DNA of 64,000 nt from Leptospira neocaledonica (GCF_002812205.1 NZ_NPEA01000002.1:310001-374000), one strand, 5' to 3'. Counted from the first letter of the stretch, positions 17,146 through 26,172 are shown. A program made the numbers and translations. The notes: generated by a model not told the origin, from the letters alone.

Positions 17146-19463
17146 AAAAATTTATACTACTTCTTCTATTATTTACCGCTCATTTATATTCCAGTCCTGT
17201 CATCGTCAACGATGTCACTCAAATCAATCCGATTCCAGTTTCTAGAGTAGAAACTCCTAAATCGATCGAGGAAATTCAAAATTTAGTAAAAGAGCATTCC
17301 GGAATGATCTCCATCGGAGGAGGAAGATTCTCGATGGGAGGTCAGATCGCCACCGAAAACGCGTTATTCATTGATACACGTGAATTCGATCAGATTTTGG
17401 ATTTCGACGAAAAACAAAAAAAGATCAGAGTACAGTCCGGAGTTACTTGGAGAAAAATACAAGAGTTCATAGATCCATATAATCTTTCCATAAAGATCAA
17501 GCAGACGTATTCCAATTTTACAGTCGGCGGCTCCTTGAGTGTAAACGGACACGGAAGATATATGGGCCAAGGCCCATTAATATTATCAGTGGATTCTATT
17601 AAGATTGTATTAAGTGACGGTAGATTGGTATCCGCTAGTCCCAAAGAAAATCCGGAAATCTTTTACGCTTCGATTGGAGGTTACGGGGGAATCGGTGTCA
17701 TAGTCGAAGCAGTTTTGCAATTAACAGACAACTCTAAAGTTTCTCGCTCTGTGAAGAAACTTCCGATCTCAGAATATAAAAAATTCTTTTTTGAAAACGT
17801 TCGTACGAATCCTAAAGCCGTATTTCATAACGGAGATATATATCCTCCTGCTTATGAAAATGTAAATGCGATCACTTGGATCGAGACAGACGAGGCAGTA
17901 ACCGTGCAGGATAGATTGGTTCCAGTAAAAGAAGAATACTGGATGGAAAATATAATGTATTTCTGGCTGACAGAACTTCCTTACGGAAAGGAATTCAGAG
18001 AATATGTATATGATCCCAATTTTACTACCGGCAAACGAGTGGTCTGGAGAAACTTCGAGGCTAGTTACGATGTAAAGGAATTAGAACCTCCTACCAGAAA
18101 GATTAGCACTTACGTATTGCAGGAATATTTCGTTCCTGTCGATAAATTCGACGAGTTTTATCCTAAAATGAAGGAAGTCCTACAGAAGCATGATGTAAAC
18201 GTGATGAATATATCCATTCGTCATTCATATAAGGATCCAGGTTCGCTTCTTGCATGGGCCAGGTCCGAGGTTTTTTCTTTTGTAATCTATTATAAACAAA
18301 GGACCTATCCTTCTGCAAGAAACGAAGTAGGCGTTTGGACTAGAGAGCTGATCGATGCGGTCGTTTCCGTAGGAGGTGCTTATTATCTACCTTACCAGCC
18401 TCATGCAAATCAGGTCCAATTTGAAGCCGCATATCCTGATTCTAACAAGTTTTTCGAATTAAAGAGAAAGTTGGATCCGAATTATAAATTCAGAAATAAA
18501 CTTTGGGATAAATATTATTTTTCTGATATTAAGGACCAAAAGATCCGTTTGGAATTGGATTCTAATAAAACTTATCGCCGAAACGAGGACCAAACGTTTT
18601 TAACCGTTCCGGAATGGTTCATAGTATTCAGCTCAGATGAATACGCAAAATTCCAAAAACATTCTCCTCCTAGCGACTTTCCTTATTGGGGAAGTATAGG
18701 TCAGTTTTGGAAGATTTATGGAAACGTAATACAAAAAACCTGGGAATACGAAACTAACTGGGGATACCACCTGATGATCTGTGTTATCGGGGTTAGCTAT
18801 TCGGGAGAATTAGCTTTGAAAAGTATTTATGAAAATACAATTGGAGCCCTTACTGAATGGATAGATTCTCGCAAAGAGATCAACGAGGACAGAAAGGTAG
18901 AAGCATATATCCAATGGGTCGCTCAGGATTATACTGATTTCGTAAGACTGAGGCCTTGGTACGAATATCCTTTCTATTCTAAATTTTCGGAATTCATTGG
19001 GATAGAAGACGGAAATAGTGCCGGAAGGATCAGAAGATGGGAGAGAAAGATTTTTTTCTCAATGGAACTTCTTGCGAAAGCTGGATATGGATGGTTGATC
19101 GGTTTAGGGACTGGAGCCGTTTACGAACCTGAGAATTTTCATATTCTTGCCTGGGCCGATGAAAACGGTCTCGGAAAAATTATCTCAATTCCAAGATATG
19201 AACCTTTTACAAAAGAAGTTCCTGTTTTAGTAGAGAAGGGAATTTCATTCAAGGAAATCGCAGGTAATAAAAAAATCGTTATGACGGTAGTTTCTCCAGA
19301 AGACCAAAACTGGGAGGATCAAAAAATCCTCTCGTCTTGGTCTGTGCTTACCGAACCCGGCAAAAAAAGGACGGCATTAATTTTGCCGGTAGATCAACTA
19401 CATTTGATGATACTATATTGTAAGCAGAACGGAATCTTAATAGATCATATATTTGATTATTAG
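17142..19463 (+). CDS. Exported FAD-linked oxidase (FAD_binding_4) with uncharacterised C-terminal domain
   Basis: 773 residues. The signal peptide is MKKFILLLLLFTAHLYSS. A PCMH-type FAD domain at residues about 35-210 shows SIGGGRFSMGGQ (57-68), a substrate/FAD loop YSNFTVGGSLSVNGHGR (123-139) and ASIGGYGGIGVIVEA (176-190), as in the gulonolactone/arabinonolactone oxidase group. The usual covalent-FAD histidine position reads Phe63, so FAD is probably non-covalent. After the oxidase part (to about 470) comes a 300-residue domain beginning QTFLTVPEWFIVFSSDEYA that I cannot assign. Translational coupling to the methyltransferase upstream suggests both act on one substrate. Actinobacterial BfaA/BfaB pairs (flavoprotein plus methyltransferase making methyl-branched fatty acids) are a loose analogy only. 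Confidence 0.8.
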   Translation: MKKFILLLLLFTAHLYSSPVIVNDVTQINPIPVSRVETPKSIEEIQNLVKEHSGMISIGGGRFSMGGQIATENALFIDTREFDQILDFDEKQKKIRVQSGVTWRKIQEFIDPYNLSIKIKQTYSNFTVGGSLSVNGHGRYMGQGPLILSVDSIKIVLSDGRLVSASPKENPEIFYASIGGYGGIGVIVEAVLQLTDNSKVSRSVKKLPISEYKKFFFENVRTNPKAVFHNGDIYPPAYENVNAITWIETDEAVTVQDRLVPVKEEYWMENIMYFWLTELPYGKEFREYVYDPNFTTGKRVVWRNFEASYDVKELEPPTRKISTYVLQEYFVPVDKFDEFYPKMKEVLQKHDVNVMNISIRHSYKDPGSLLAWARSEVFSFVIYYKQRTYPSARNEVGVWTRELIDAVVSVGGAYYLPYQPHANQVQFEAAYPDSNKFFELKRKLDPNYKFRNKLWDKYYFSDIKDQKIRLELDSNKTYRRNEDQTFLTVPEWFIVFSSDEYAKFQKHSPPSDFPYWGSIGQFWKIYGNVIQKTWEYETNWGYHLMICVIGVSYSGELALKSIYENTIGALTEWIDSRKEINEDRKVEAYIQWVAQDYTDFVRLRPWYEYPFYSKFSEFIGIEDGNSAGRIRRWERKIFFSMELLAKAGYGWLIGLGTGAVYEPENFHILAWADENGLGKIISIPRYEPFTKEVPVLVEKGISFKEIAGNKKIVMTVVSPEDQNWEDQKILSSWSVLTEPGKKRTALILPVDQLHLMILYCKQNGILIDHIFDY

Positions 19464-19476
19464 AATATATGATCTA
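19441..19476. terminator. 13-bp perfect inverted repeat at a convergent gene junction
   Basis: TAGATCATATATT (19441-19453) and AATATATGATCTA (19464-19476) flank a 10-base loop. Each arm overlaps the 3' end of one of the two convergent genes, and the right arm supplies the TAG stop of the SDR gene. There is no T-tract, so intrinsic termination is uncertain; a protective 3' hairpin for both mRNAs is also possible. Confidence 0.45.
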
Positions 19477-20271
19477 TGCCGCTTTACGCATCCTTTTCAA
19501 AATAGAGTTCTCGAAAGCCTTATATGCATAGTGTTGTAATGTAAGAATAAACGATGCACCTTGACCAACTGGGAAGTTGAATTTCGGATCCTTTTGGTCT
19601 ATGATTTTTAAGACTGTATTAACGACAGGTTCCGGAGTAGGAGCCTTATCGAATGTTTCTTTTGAGAATGCAGCAGTTTGTTTTCTAAGTAGATCGTAAT
19701 CGTCAATTTTTACTTTGGATCTAACTGCACTATCGCCTATATTGGTTTTGAAACCCATTGGCTCAACCATACTAACTTTAATGTTGAAGTCATTTAACTC
19801 AAAACGTAAAACTTTAAAGTACCCTTCTAAAGAATGTTTTGAAGCTGAATAATAGGCAACTGTAGGAAGACCAATTAAGCCTAGAATAGATCCTACTGTG
19901 ATAATCTTTCCATGCCTTTGTTTCCTAAAATAAGGTAATAGCTGGTTGGTAAGTTTAACCGTTCCCCAAAAATTGGTCTCGAATTGTTGCCTTCCAAGCT
20001 CGATAGGAGTTTCTTCGGCAAGACCCGATACCAAATAACCTGCGTTATTTATCAGAACATCCAAACTTTCTATCTGACTAAAAAGCCGTTTCGTAAAGGA
20101 CTCGATCGATTTGTCTGAAGAAATATCTAATTCTAATAATTTAAAAGGTAAGTTGTATTTTTCAGGATTGCGGCTTGTTCCGATAACAGTATGGCCGCTC
20201 TGGTGAAGTTTATTGGCAAGAAGGAGCCCAATACCTGAAGAAGCTCCAGTAACTAAAATTGTTTGTTTCAT
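19474..20271 (-). CDS. Short-chain dehydrogenase/reductase (classical SDR)
   Basis: 265 residues from ATG 20271. The open frame extends 71 codons upstream, but that extension overlaps the operators and the divergent regulator. AGAGG eight bases before this ATG and the immediate Rossmann motif (TILVTGASSGIGLLLA, residues 4-19) fix the start. The family features are DVLINNAGY (cofactor-stabilising), then Ser in TVGSILG and the catalytic YYSASKHSLEGY (Tyr-x-x-x-Lys). The cofactor is probably NADP(H), given SRNPEK after strand 2. The substrate is unknown. It is divergent from an HxlR regulator that very likely controls it. Confidence 0.9.
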   Translation of the reverse strand: MKQTILVTGASSGIGLLLANKLHQSGHTVIGTSRNPEKYNLPFKLLELDISSDKSIESFTKRLFSQIESLDVLINNAGYLVSGLAEETPIELGRQQFETNFWGTVKLTNQLLPYFRKQRHGKIITVGSILGLIGLPTVAYYSASKHSLEGYFKVLRFELNDFNIKVSMVEPMGFKTNIGDSAVRSKVKIDDYDLLRKQTAAFSKETFDKAPTPEPVVNTVLKIIDQKDPKFNFPVGQGASFILTLQHYAYKAFENSILKRMRKAA

Positions 20272-20307
20272 CTTTGATCCTCTTAGTCCTATATTGGACT
20301 CAATTTG

Positions 20308-20322
20308 CTTGCAATTTGCAAG
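20308..20322. promoter_or_regulatory. Operator-like palindrome 1 (CTTGCAA-T-TTGCAAG)
   Basis: Perfect 7-1-7 palindrome in the 109-bp gap between the SDR and HxlR genes, 37 bp upstream of the SDR start. A second, partly degenerate copy lies 38 bp away (20346-20360). The position fits a binding site for the divergently encoded HxlR-type repressor; binding is inferred. Confidence 0.6.
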
Positions 20323-20345
20323 TAAATATAGGAGACGAAAAAATA

Positions 20346-20360
20346 CTTGTTTTTTGCAAG
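20346..20360. promoter_or_regulatory. Operator-like palindrome 2 (CTTGTTT-T-TTGCAAG)
   Basis: Same length and right half-site as the palindrome at 20308-20322, with a mismatched left half. It is 20 bp upstream of the HxlR start, a position suited to autoregulation. Function is inferred from sequence and location. Confidence 0.5.
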
Positions 20361-20380
20361 CACTTTTAAAAATAAAATTT

Positions 20381-20788
20381 ATGTCAGTGGGTAAAAAAAG
20401 ATCGGATTGTCCGATTAGCTGCTCCCTGGATATCTGGGGGGACAAATGGTCTCTTCTCATTATCAGGGATATTATGTTCAACAAAAAAGGAACTTACGGA
20501 GACTTCCTGAAGTCGGATGAGGGTATCGCTACAAATATTTTGGCATCCAGACTTCAGTCATTGGAAGAAAACGGTTTGATCGAAAAATCGGATCATCCGG
20601 ATAGCAAAGCTAAAGTTCTATACAGGCTCACGCAAAAGGGAATCGATCTGCTGCCCGTATTTTTTGAGATCTATATTTGGGCGGAGAAGTATTTTGATAT
20701 TCCGAAAGAAATAAAAGCCGCATTGAAAGAGGCAAAAAAGGACAAGGAATCCTTTATTAGATCGAAGGTGAAAGAATTGAGAAAGTGA
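20381..20788 (+). CDS. HxlR-family winged-helix transcriptional regulator
   Basis: 135 residues from ATG 20381; upstream in-frame codons lie across the operators and the SDR start and are rejected. The opening CPISCSLDIWGDKWSLLIIRDIM is the hallmark of HxlR/DUF24 regulators, including the N-terminal cysteines (CPISC) that in several family members sense electrophiles or oxidants. The winged helix continues through ILASRLQSLEENGLIEKSD and VLYRLTQKGIDLLPV. Divergence from the SDR and two palindromes between them suggest it represses the reductase and itself until a thiol-reactive or aldehyde signal appears. The signal itself is inference. No good Shine-Dalgarno precedes the start, which is only 20 bp from palindrome 2. 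Confidence 0.9.
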   Translation: MSVGKKRSDCPISCSLDIWGDKWSLLIIRDIMFNKKGTYGDFLKSDEGIATNILASRLQSLEENGLIEKSDHPDSKAKVLYRLTQKGIDLLPVFFEIYIWAEKYFDIPKEIKAALKEAKKDKESFIRSKVKELRK

Positions 20789-21033
20789 TTGTTGTAGAAA
20801 GTTGTTTAGAACCCGAAATACTTTGATTCAAAATCATTCGGCTCAAACGCTTCTACTTTAGGAATTAAGTTTGTTTGTAGATTTGCTTCAATATCGATGA
20901 GTATGCAGTTTGATAAGAAGAGCGGTAGTAGGAGTATATTTATGAAAATTTTTGCTGTTTCCATACACTGCATGGTAATAGCATAAAAGTGTCTAACTTA
21001 GTATCTTAAAAGTAAAATTTTAAGCCAATTATC

Positions 21034-22269
21034 CTAACTTCTTACCATCTGAACTTTCAGCTTAATTGCTTTCTTAGACCTCGTAGCCTTTTTCTTAGAA
21101 AGAGAAAGTTTCGAGTAAGTCATCTCCAAAGAATCCGTAACATCTTCCCAGGTACAGGAGGCTGCGATTTTTCTTGCAGCAAGTCCCAGTCGAGAGGCCA
21201 ATTTTTTATTTTCCGCTAAGAGGCAGGACTGTTCAATAAACTCTTCTTCTTTGTCGAAACCACAGAGTAAGGCAGACTTACCATGTTTGAGATGTTGGTT
21301 CGCGGCAGCGTAGTCATAAGCTACGATAGGAAGTCCGGATGCCATCGCTTCTACGATCACATTCCCGAAAGTTTCTGTGAGGCTTGAGAAAAGAAATAGG
21401 TCTCCAGTAGCGTAATGTTCTGCCAGCTCTTTTCCTTTTCTCATTCCTCTGAATATGAAATCAGGATTTTCCTTTTGCAGTTTTTCTTTGGAAGGTCCAT
21501 CTCCCACTAAGATTAATTTTGCATTTGGAACTCTTGTTTGGAGTCTGCGGAATGTTCTTACTAATAGATCCAGATTTTTTTCAGGAGCCAATCTTCCTAC
21601 GTATAGAACTCCAAGTTCAGAAGGTTTTAATCCCCATTCCGTTTTTAATTTGGAATTTCTACGAGCTGGGTGAAATAGATCAGAATCAATCCCTCTGGAA
21701 ACCACTTGCACATTCGTGTATCCTTGTTCCGTTAGTTGCTCTCTTATTTGAGCGGTCGGGACCAATGTCATCTGGGTCCTGTTATGCAATCCTTTTAGAT
21801 AATTATGGACTAGTTTTCCTGCGAATCCGAATTTATAATATTTTGCATACGCGTGGAAATTTGTCCTAAAATCGCTGATAATAGGAATTCCTACATGTCT
21901 AGCTGCCCTGACTGCGGACCAGCCTAATGGTCCTTCCGTAACCACATGAACTATATCAGGTTTTTCTAATTCAATCAATCTGCGTAGCAGGTATTTTTCT
22001 GGAAATCCGAATCTTAGGTCTTCGTATAAGGGGATTTTTGCCCCTCTCACTAAAACTTCTCTATAATTGCCACTTGCCGTTGCGTAATCGTTATGGCCTT
22101 GTTTCGGACGGACCAGGATGATCTCGTGACCTCTTTGTAAAAGATCGCCCAACATTCTATGAAGTGTTTTGGCAACTCCGTTGATCTCAGGAGGAAATGT
22201 TTCGGTCACCACTAATATTCGAAAGGGGCCTGCTTTAGGATAAGAACTGATATATGTCGATGGAAGCAT
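21034..22269 (-). CDS. GT4-family glycosyltransferase
   Basis: 411 residues in the GT-B fold. The N-terminal domain starts ILVVTETFPPEINGVAKTLHRM (acceptor side), with HVVTEGPLGWSAVRAA following. The C-terminal donor domain has GVLYVGRLAPEKNLDLLVRTF, KLILVGDGPSKEKLQ and the retaining-enzyme motif ETFGNVIVEAMASGLPIVAYD with both glutamates. It resembles enzymes such as MgtA/PimB that mannosylate or glycosylate lipids at the membrane, but acceptor and sugar cannot be told from sequence. The C-terminal 25 residues are strongly basic (KKKATRSKKAIKLK), suggesting contact with acidic membrane lipids. A nearly identical fold occurs at 26173-27300, a more distant relative. Confidence 0.88.
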   Translation of the reverse strand: MLPSTYISSYPKAGPFRILVVTETFPPEINGVAKTLHRMLGDLLQRGHEIILVRPKQGHNDYATASGNYREVLVRGAKIPLYEDLRFGFPEKYLLRRLIELEKPDIVHVVTEGPLGWSAVRAARHVGIPIISDFRTNFHAYAKYYKFGFAGKLVHNYLKGLHNRTQMTLVPTAQIREQLTEQGYTNVQVVSRGIDSDLFHPARRNSKLKTEWGLKPSELGVLYVGRLAPEKNLDLLVRTFRRLQTRVPNAKLILVGDGPSKEKLQKENPDFIFRGMRKGKELAEHYATGDLFLFSSLTETFGNVIVEAMASGLPIVAYDYAAANQHLKHGKSALLCGFDKEEEFIEQSCLLAENKKLASRLGLAARKIAASCTWEDVTDSLEMTYSKLSLSKKKATRSKKAIKLKVQMVRS

Positions 22270-22357
22270 CGACTTTCGATCATCTTAAATTTTTGTATCT
22301 ACTCCATGAAGAGAGAATTACTTTTTCGTTACAGAATGCGGACTGAGGTCTAAAGAC

Positions 22358-23416
22358 CTATTGTTCTATTCCGGTAGCAAATGCCTTTCTTAAAAGTCTT
22401 CCGCAGTACACTGATTCTGCATAAGCCAGGCCCGATGTAGAATATCTGGCGACGATCCCGTAAGTGGTGACTGTCGGATCTATCCAAGGATAGAATCCGA
22501 ATTTTCCGGGACTACTGTATGCAGCATCGTTTCCGGAAGAATCTTCTACCCAATGTCCGTAAGAATAATGTACATCTTCAAAAACAAAAGGTGAATACTT
22601 TGCTTGGGTGGGATGTGCAGAAGGTAATGTAGGCACAAGATCTGCTCCCAAATAATTTCGGATCGTTAGATTAGAATTTAATATTCTTCTTAAGAACTGA
22701 GCATAAACAGAAGCCGAAGTCCTAACTCCGCCTGCAGGTTGAGGAACCGCATAGTCTATTCCAGGATTGGATCCGAATAAAGTATCTCCTATTTCAGTTG
22801 CAAGTTGAGCGCGAGTGTAATTTGTAAGTGCAGGAGTTAGGCCGCTTGGATTCAAAGCAGCATACGCTTGGAAATGTGCTCCGTTATAATAAAAATAATT
22901 TAGGTCACCGGAATTATAATAGTCATTATTATTTGTTCCATCTCTTCCAGGTCCGTTTATAAAACATGCATTTACTGTAAGAGCTAAATTACATTTGTTA
23001 TCGCTCAGATTATCGTAACCCGATCTCATCCTAAGATAAGATTGTTCTATCGATGATGGGGTTCCAACCTTCTGTAGAACATAAGCCCCCCAAATCCATT
23101 TAGATGCGGAAGCAATCAAAAGAACTGTGGATCCATTCACTGAACCGTTTACGGACGAATATCCATAAGCTCCATTGACATCTCCAATTTCCCAATAAAA
23201 AGCTCCCAGTTTGGTACAAGTAGAATTCTTGGTTGCAGTAGCTTCTACTGCGTCTAGTTGGGCCTGTTTGGAAGAATCTACGATCGTATAGTCTGCCGGG
23301 ACTTGTATATTCGATAATGCTAATGTAGAAAGTAGAGAAGAAAGAGGATCTTCGCTAGGTGGAGGAGGACAGGCAAATAAAAGGGAAATGGGGAGAAGAT
23401 ATAGATACTTTCGCAT
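22358..23416 (-). CDS. Lipoprotein with serine beta-lactamase/DD-peptidase-like features
   Basis: 352 residues. The lipoprotein signal is MRKYLYLLPISLLFAC, lipidated Cys16, then a Pro-rich linker. I see SASK at residues 103-106, matching the SxxK nucleophile of class C beta-lactamases and related esterases. Near the C-terminus, FGFYPWIDPTVTTYGIVARYS resembles the strand following the KTG/HxG motif. YYNG and YNSGD are candidates for the YxN motif. Overall similarity is weak and the middle is Asn/Tyr/Ser-rich, so this may be a divergent hydrolase or a degenerate relative. It would sit on the membrane facing the periplasm or surface. Not confirmed by any search. Confidence 0.55.
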   Translation of the reverse strand: MRKYLYLLPISLLFACPPPPSEDPLSSLLSTLALSNIQVPADYTIVDSSKQAQLDAVEATATKNSTCTKLGAFYWEIGDVNGAYGYSSVNGSVNGSTVLLIASASKWIWGAYVLQKVGTPSSIEQSYLRMRSGYDNLSDNKCNLALTVNACFINGPGRDGTNNNDYYNSGDLNYFYYNGAHFQAYAALNPSGLTPALTNYTRAQLATEIGDTLFGSNPGIDYAVPQPAGGVRTSASVYAQFLRRILNSNLTIRNYLGADLVPTLPSAHPTQAKYSPFVFEDVHYSYGHWVEDSSGNDAAYSSPGKFGFYPWIDPTVTTYGIVARYSTSGLAYAESVYCGRLLRKAFATGIEQ

Positions 23417-23492
23417 AAAATTCTCTAACTCAATTCGACGTCGGCAATCTAGAATAACTGCCGACTTTAAGTGATTTTTCGCCTAGATCGAT

Positions 23493-23879
23493 TTATTTTG
23501 ACTTTTTTTGTTTAGTTGCGGGTGGAGGATTACGAAGTTCTTTCAATTTGTCGGATAGCCATTTTTCGGATTCTACTTCTTTTCCATCCGGGAATTTAAT
23601 CTTATATGGAGTTCCTGTGATCGAGGACTTACTTGCTAATCCTTTGATAAAATCTTCCGTGCTGCTTATTTTACTTTTGGCCGCATCGTATTTTTTAAGT
23701 AAATGAGCTTTTGCTTCGTCAAGTTTATGTTCAGAACCATTTCGTATAAAAACACAACCTTTGCAAGAATCTAAGGAAGAAACCAGTGATTTGATCTCGT
23801 CTTCAGGCTCTGCTCCGAAAACAAAACTGGAAATAAAAATTATAAAAGAGAATAGTAGAATGGATGGGATTTTGTTCAT
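23493..23879 (-). CDS. Small secreted protein, unknown function
   Basis: 128 residues with signal peptide MNKIPSILLFSFIIFISSFVFG (cleavage before AEPE). The start has AGGA five bases upstream. The mature part is Lys/Glu/Ser-rich, predicted mainly helical, with one CxxC-like pair (DSCKGCVFIR) and a Lys-rich C-terminus (TKQKKSK). The spacing of the two cysteines suggests a redox or metal pair, but no heme motif (CxxCH) is present. No family recognised. Confidence 0.6.
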   Translation of the reverse strand: MNKIPSILLFSFIIFISSFVFGAEPEDEIKSLVSSLDSCKGCVFIRNGSEHKLDEAKAHLLKKYDAAKSKISSTEDFIKGLASKSSITGTPYKIKFPDGKEVESEKWLSDKLKELRNPPPATKQKKSK

Positions 23880-24014
23880 GATCGTCCTGAGAATTAAATT
23901 GGGCCTGCTTACTTATGGCAACCAAGTATTCGAAATTTTGTAATTTTCTTAGGTTCCTTTTTTTCGTGACCGTAAAGACCCTCTTTGTGTATTATTCTTA
24001 AAAGGAAGACCTAG

Positions 24015-24596
24015 GTGAAAAAATTCGTTTTATTCTATATATTCTTATTCTTTGGACTTACATCTATATATTCTCAAGAACAGACTACTGTTGCACCCGA
24101 AACAAAAGATAGGTCTCGTTGGGATCTAGTCTGGAGAAGTGCAGTCCTCCCTGGTTGGGGACTTCTTCATGCAAAAGAATACAGAAAAGGTAGGTTCACA
24201 ATGGTGATCACTTCTGTATTATTGCTTTCAGAACTGAAAGGACACAAAGAAGAATTGGAAAGAAAAAGAGAATTTGAGGATTCCAGAAATCTATTTCTAA
24301 CATATTCTAATTTTTATCCTCAACCGGACCCGGGAATGGTTGTGCTTTTAGCAAATTATCAGCATAGTAAACAGGATGATCTGGACGGAGTTCGTAGCCG
24401 AAACGATCTGAGATTGGCACTTTTGGGAGCAAAGTATATTCTTCAATTGGCATATACTTATTGGAGAGGTATCAGATGGGAGGAGGAAAATTCTTCCGGA
24501 TTTGATTTTAATATTCGAACCTATTCACAATCGGATTCGAGAGATCAAGTTAGAGAACCATTTGGAATGGATTTAAAATATAGATTTCATTTTTAG
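24015..24596 (+). CDS. Exported protein with LPGWG motif (DUF5683-like), unknown function
   Basis: 193 residues, GTG start with AGGAAG six bases upstream. Signal peptide VKKFVLFYIFLFFGLTSIYS. The segment RSAVLPGWGLLHAKEYRKGRF is the typical opening of a widespread family (DUF5683-like) of small envelope proteins. A second hydrophobic stretch (MVITSVLLLSEL) follows, then a charged region. It ends MDLKYRFHF, a terminal aromatic as in outer-membrane proteins. Location in the envelope is likely; function unknown. Confidence 0.6.
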   Translation: MKKFVLFYIFLFFGLTSIYSQEQTTVAPETKDRSRWDLVWRSAVLPGWGLLHAKEYRKGRFTMVITSVLLLSELKGHKEELERKREFEDSRNLFLTYSNFYPQPDPGMVVLLANYQHSKQDDLDGVRSRNDLRLALLGAKYILQLAYTYWRGIRWEEENSSGFDFNIRTYSQSDSRDQVREPFGMDLKYRFHF

Positions 24597-24694
24597 AACC
24601 TTCTTCACGCAAAACCTGGAGAATTTTAAACATAGAATCTATTTCTAACCTGTAATTGAATTCTTAAGTTCTTTATCTCGGATTCGGTCTCTCG

Positions 24695-25240
24695 TTACTC
24701 ATCAAGAAATTTATTCGATATATATGAGCCGAAGAAAAGAACTCCTAGAATGAAAAAATTCATAAAAATCCGAAAATAAAAGTAATTCGAAAATATGAGG
24801 TCCCAGGGAGGCCAAATGGAATACACTAGATTGATATTTTGAACAGGATCAGTGAACTTCAGACTGAGTAATTGTACGAAAACATACCATAAAAACGATT
24901 CGATCCAGGGAAAAGGCAATAATCCTATTTTTCGAAAACAATATATTGAGATTAATACATATAATAAATGTGTAAAATATGAAAGTTTGTCCGGAGGGTA
25001 ATCGTTTAAAACTTCATCGGAAAGCCAAAAAATGGTTCCGAGTATTAGCCACAATCCTCCGATTTGAATTCCTTTTCGAAATCCGAAAATTAAACTTCCT
25101 GAAACTAAAAATGCAGAAACATGGCAGATCCAAAAATAATTATCCGGTTCTCTCCATAAATAATTCGTAATCAGGGTGTAGGATAAAAGAAAGATCCCTA
25201 AAATTTTTAGATAATTCGGAAATTTCCTAATAGGGTTCAT
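24695..25240 (-). CDS. Polytopic membrane protein, unknown function
   Basis: 181 residues with about six hydrophobic segments (roughly 12-27, 36-52, 56-74, 88-104, 110-125, 155-175). The ATG at 25240 lies close behind the amidotransferase stop on the same strand (19 bp), so the two are probably co-transcribed, amidotransferase first. No motif recognised; high Trp/Phe/Tyr content. Function not assigned. Confidence 0.55.
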   Translation of the reverse strand: MNPIRKFPNYLKILGIFLLSYTLITNYLWREPDNYFWICHVSAFLVSGSLIFGFRKGIQIGGLWLILGTIFWLSDEVLNDYPPDKLSYFTHLLYVLISIYCFRKIGLLPFPWIESFLWYVFVQLLSLKFTDPVQNINLVYSIWPPWDLIFSNYFYFRIFMNFFILGVLFFGSYISNKFLDE

Positions 25241-25259
25241 AAAAAGATATTAAGTGAAC

Positions 25260-26048
25260 CTATTTACTAGCTGGAGAAAATCTTTGCCATTGTTTTCCTT
25301 CTTTCCAGACCTGAAATTCTCCGGGTAAAAAATGAGTCCAGATTTCGTTTTGGGTCAAAGGGCTTGTGGCTAAAACTGTAACTATATCTTTCGGATTTGT
25401 ATGTTTACTAAAATCTATGCTTAGGTCTGCATCTATCAGTTTGGCCTCTCCGAAAGGAGCATGTCTCGTGATATAAACAAGTTTTGTGGAACAGTAAGCA
25501 TATAAATATTTGGAATCCGAAATTAGAATATTCGAGACTCCCTTTTTTCCGAGCTTGGACAATAGTTTTCGGATCTCTTGGGAGAGTTGGGTTTCGTTTT
25601 TAGGTCTTGTCTTGAACTTCTTTTTTAATTCGGAGAGTACCCAACAAAAAGCATACTCGCTATCCGTGGTTCCAACCGATGCAAAATCTTTTAACGTTTC
25701 CTTCTTCACACCTTTCAATTGTCCATTATGCGCGAATGTCCAATAATAACCCCATAGTTCCCGGACGAAAGGATGTGTATTCTTTAGATCCACCTTTCCT
25801 CGGTTTGCTTTACGGATATGAGAAATGACTAAATTACTTTTGATCGGAAAGTTACGAACGAGTTCAGCCAATTGTGAATCCGCACTTGCTTGAGGATCTT
25901 GGAAGACCCTGCAGCCCTTGCCTTCATAAAATGCGATCCCCCATCCATCTTTATGGGGTCCGGTTTTTCCACCTCTTTGGACAAGGCCAGTGAAACTGAA
26001 ACATATATCTGTAGGAACATTGGCGCTCATTCCCAAAAGTTCACACAT
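25260..26048 (-). CDS. Class II glutamine amidotransferase-like protein (YafJ type)
   Basis: 262 residues, starting [12 protein letters not shown]: Cys2 becomes the N-terminal nucleophile after Met removal. The expected glutaminase features follow: [37 protein letters not shown], and [15 protein letters not shown] (the Asn-Gly oxyanion site). [20 protein letters not shown] also matches the YafJ/GATase_6 group, stand-alone glutaminase domains of uncertain acceptor. No synthetase partner is encoded next to it. It is divergent from the GT4 gene at 26173 with 124 bp between. Confidence 0.88.
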   Translation of the reverse strand: MCELLGMSANVPTDICFSFTGLVQRGGKTGPHKDGWGIAFYEGKGCRVFQDPQASADSQLAELVRNFPIKSNLVISHIRKANRGKVDLKNTHPFVRELWGYYWTFAHNGQLKGVKKETLKDFASVGTTDSEYAFCWVLSELKKKFKTRPKNETQLSQEIRKLLSKLGKKGVSNILISDSKYLYAYCSTKLVYITRHAPFGEAKLIDADLSIDFSKHTNPKDIVTVLATSPLTQNEIWTHFLPGEFQVWKEGKQWQRFSPASK

Positions 26049-26172
26049 TTTGGACCTCCTCCGTTATATTAGAATTATTGTCGCTAAGGCGAATTCGGTT
26101 TGTCCAGGACTTTTTTCCTAAAAGAAATGGGGAACTCTTGCAGAATTCAAGCCAGAACCTCAATTTGATCGG

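Noticed and set aside
20272..20484. 71-codon upstream extension of the SDR gene
   Set aside because: It would run through both HxlR palindromes and overlap the divergent regulator; a good start exists at 20271.
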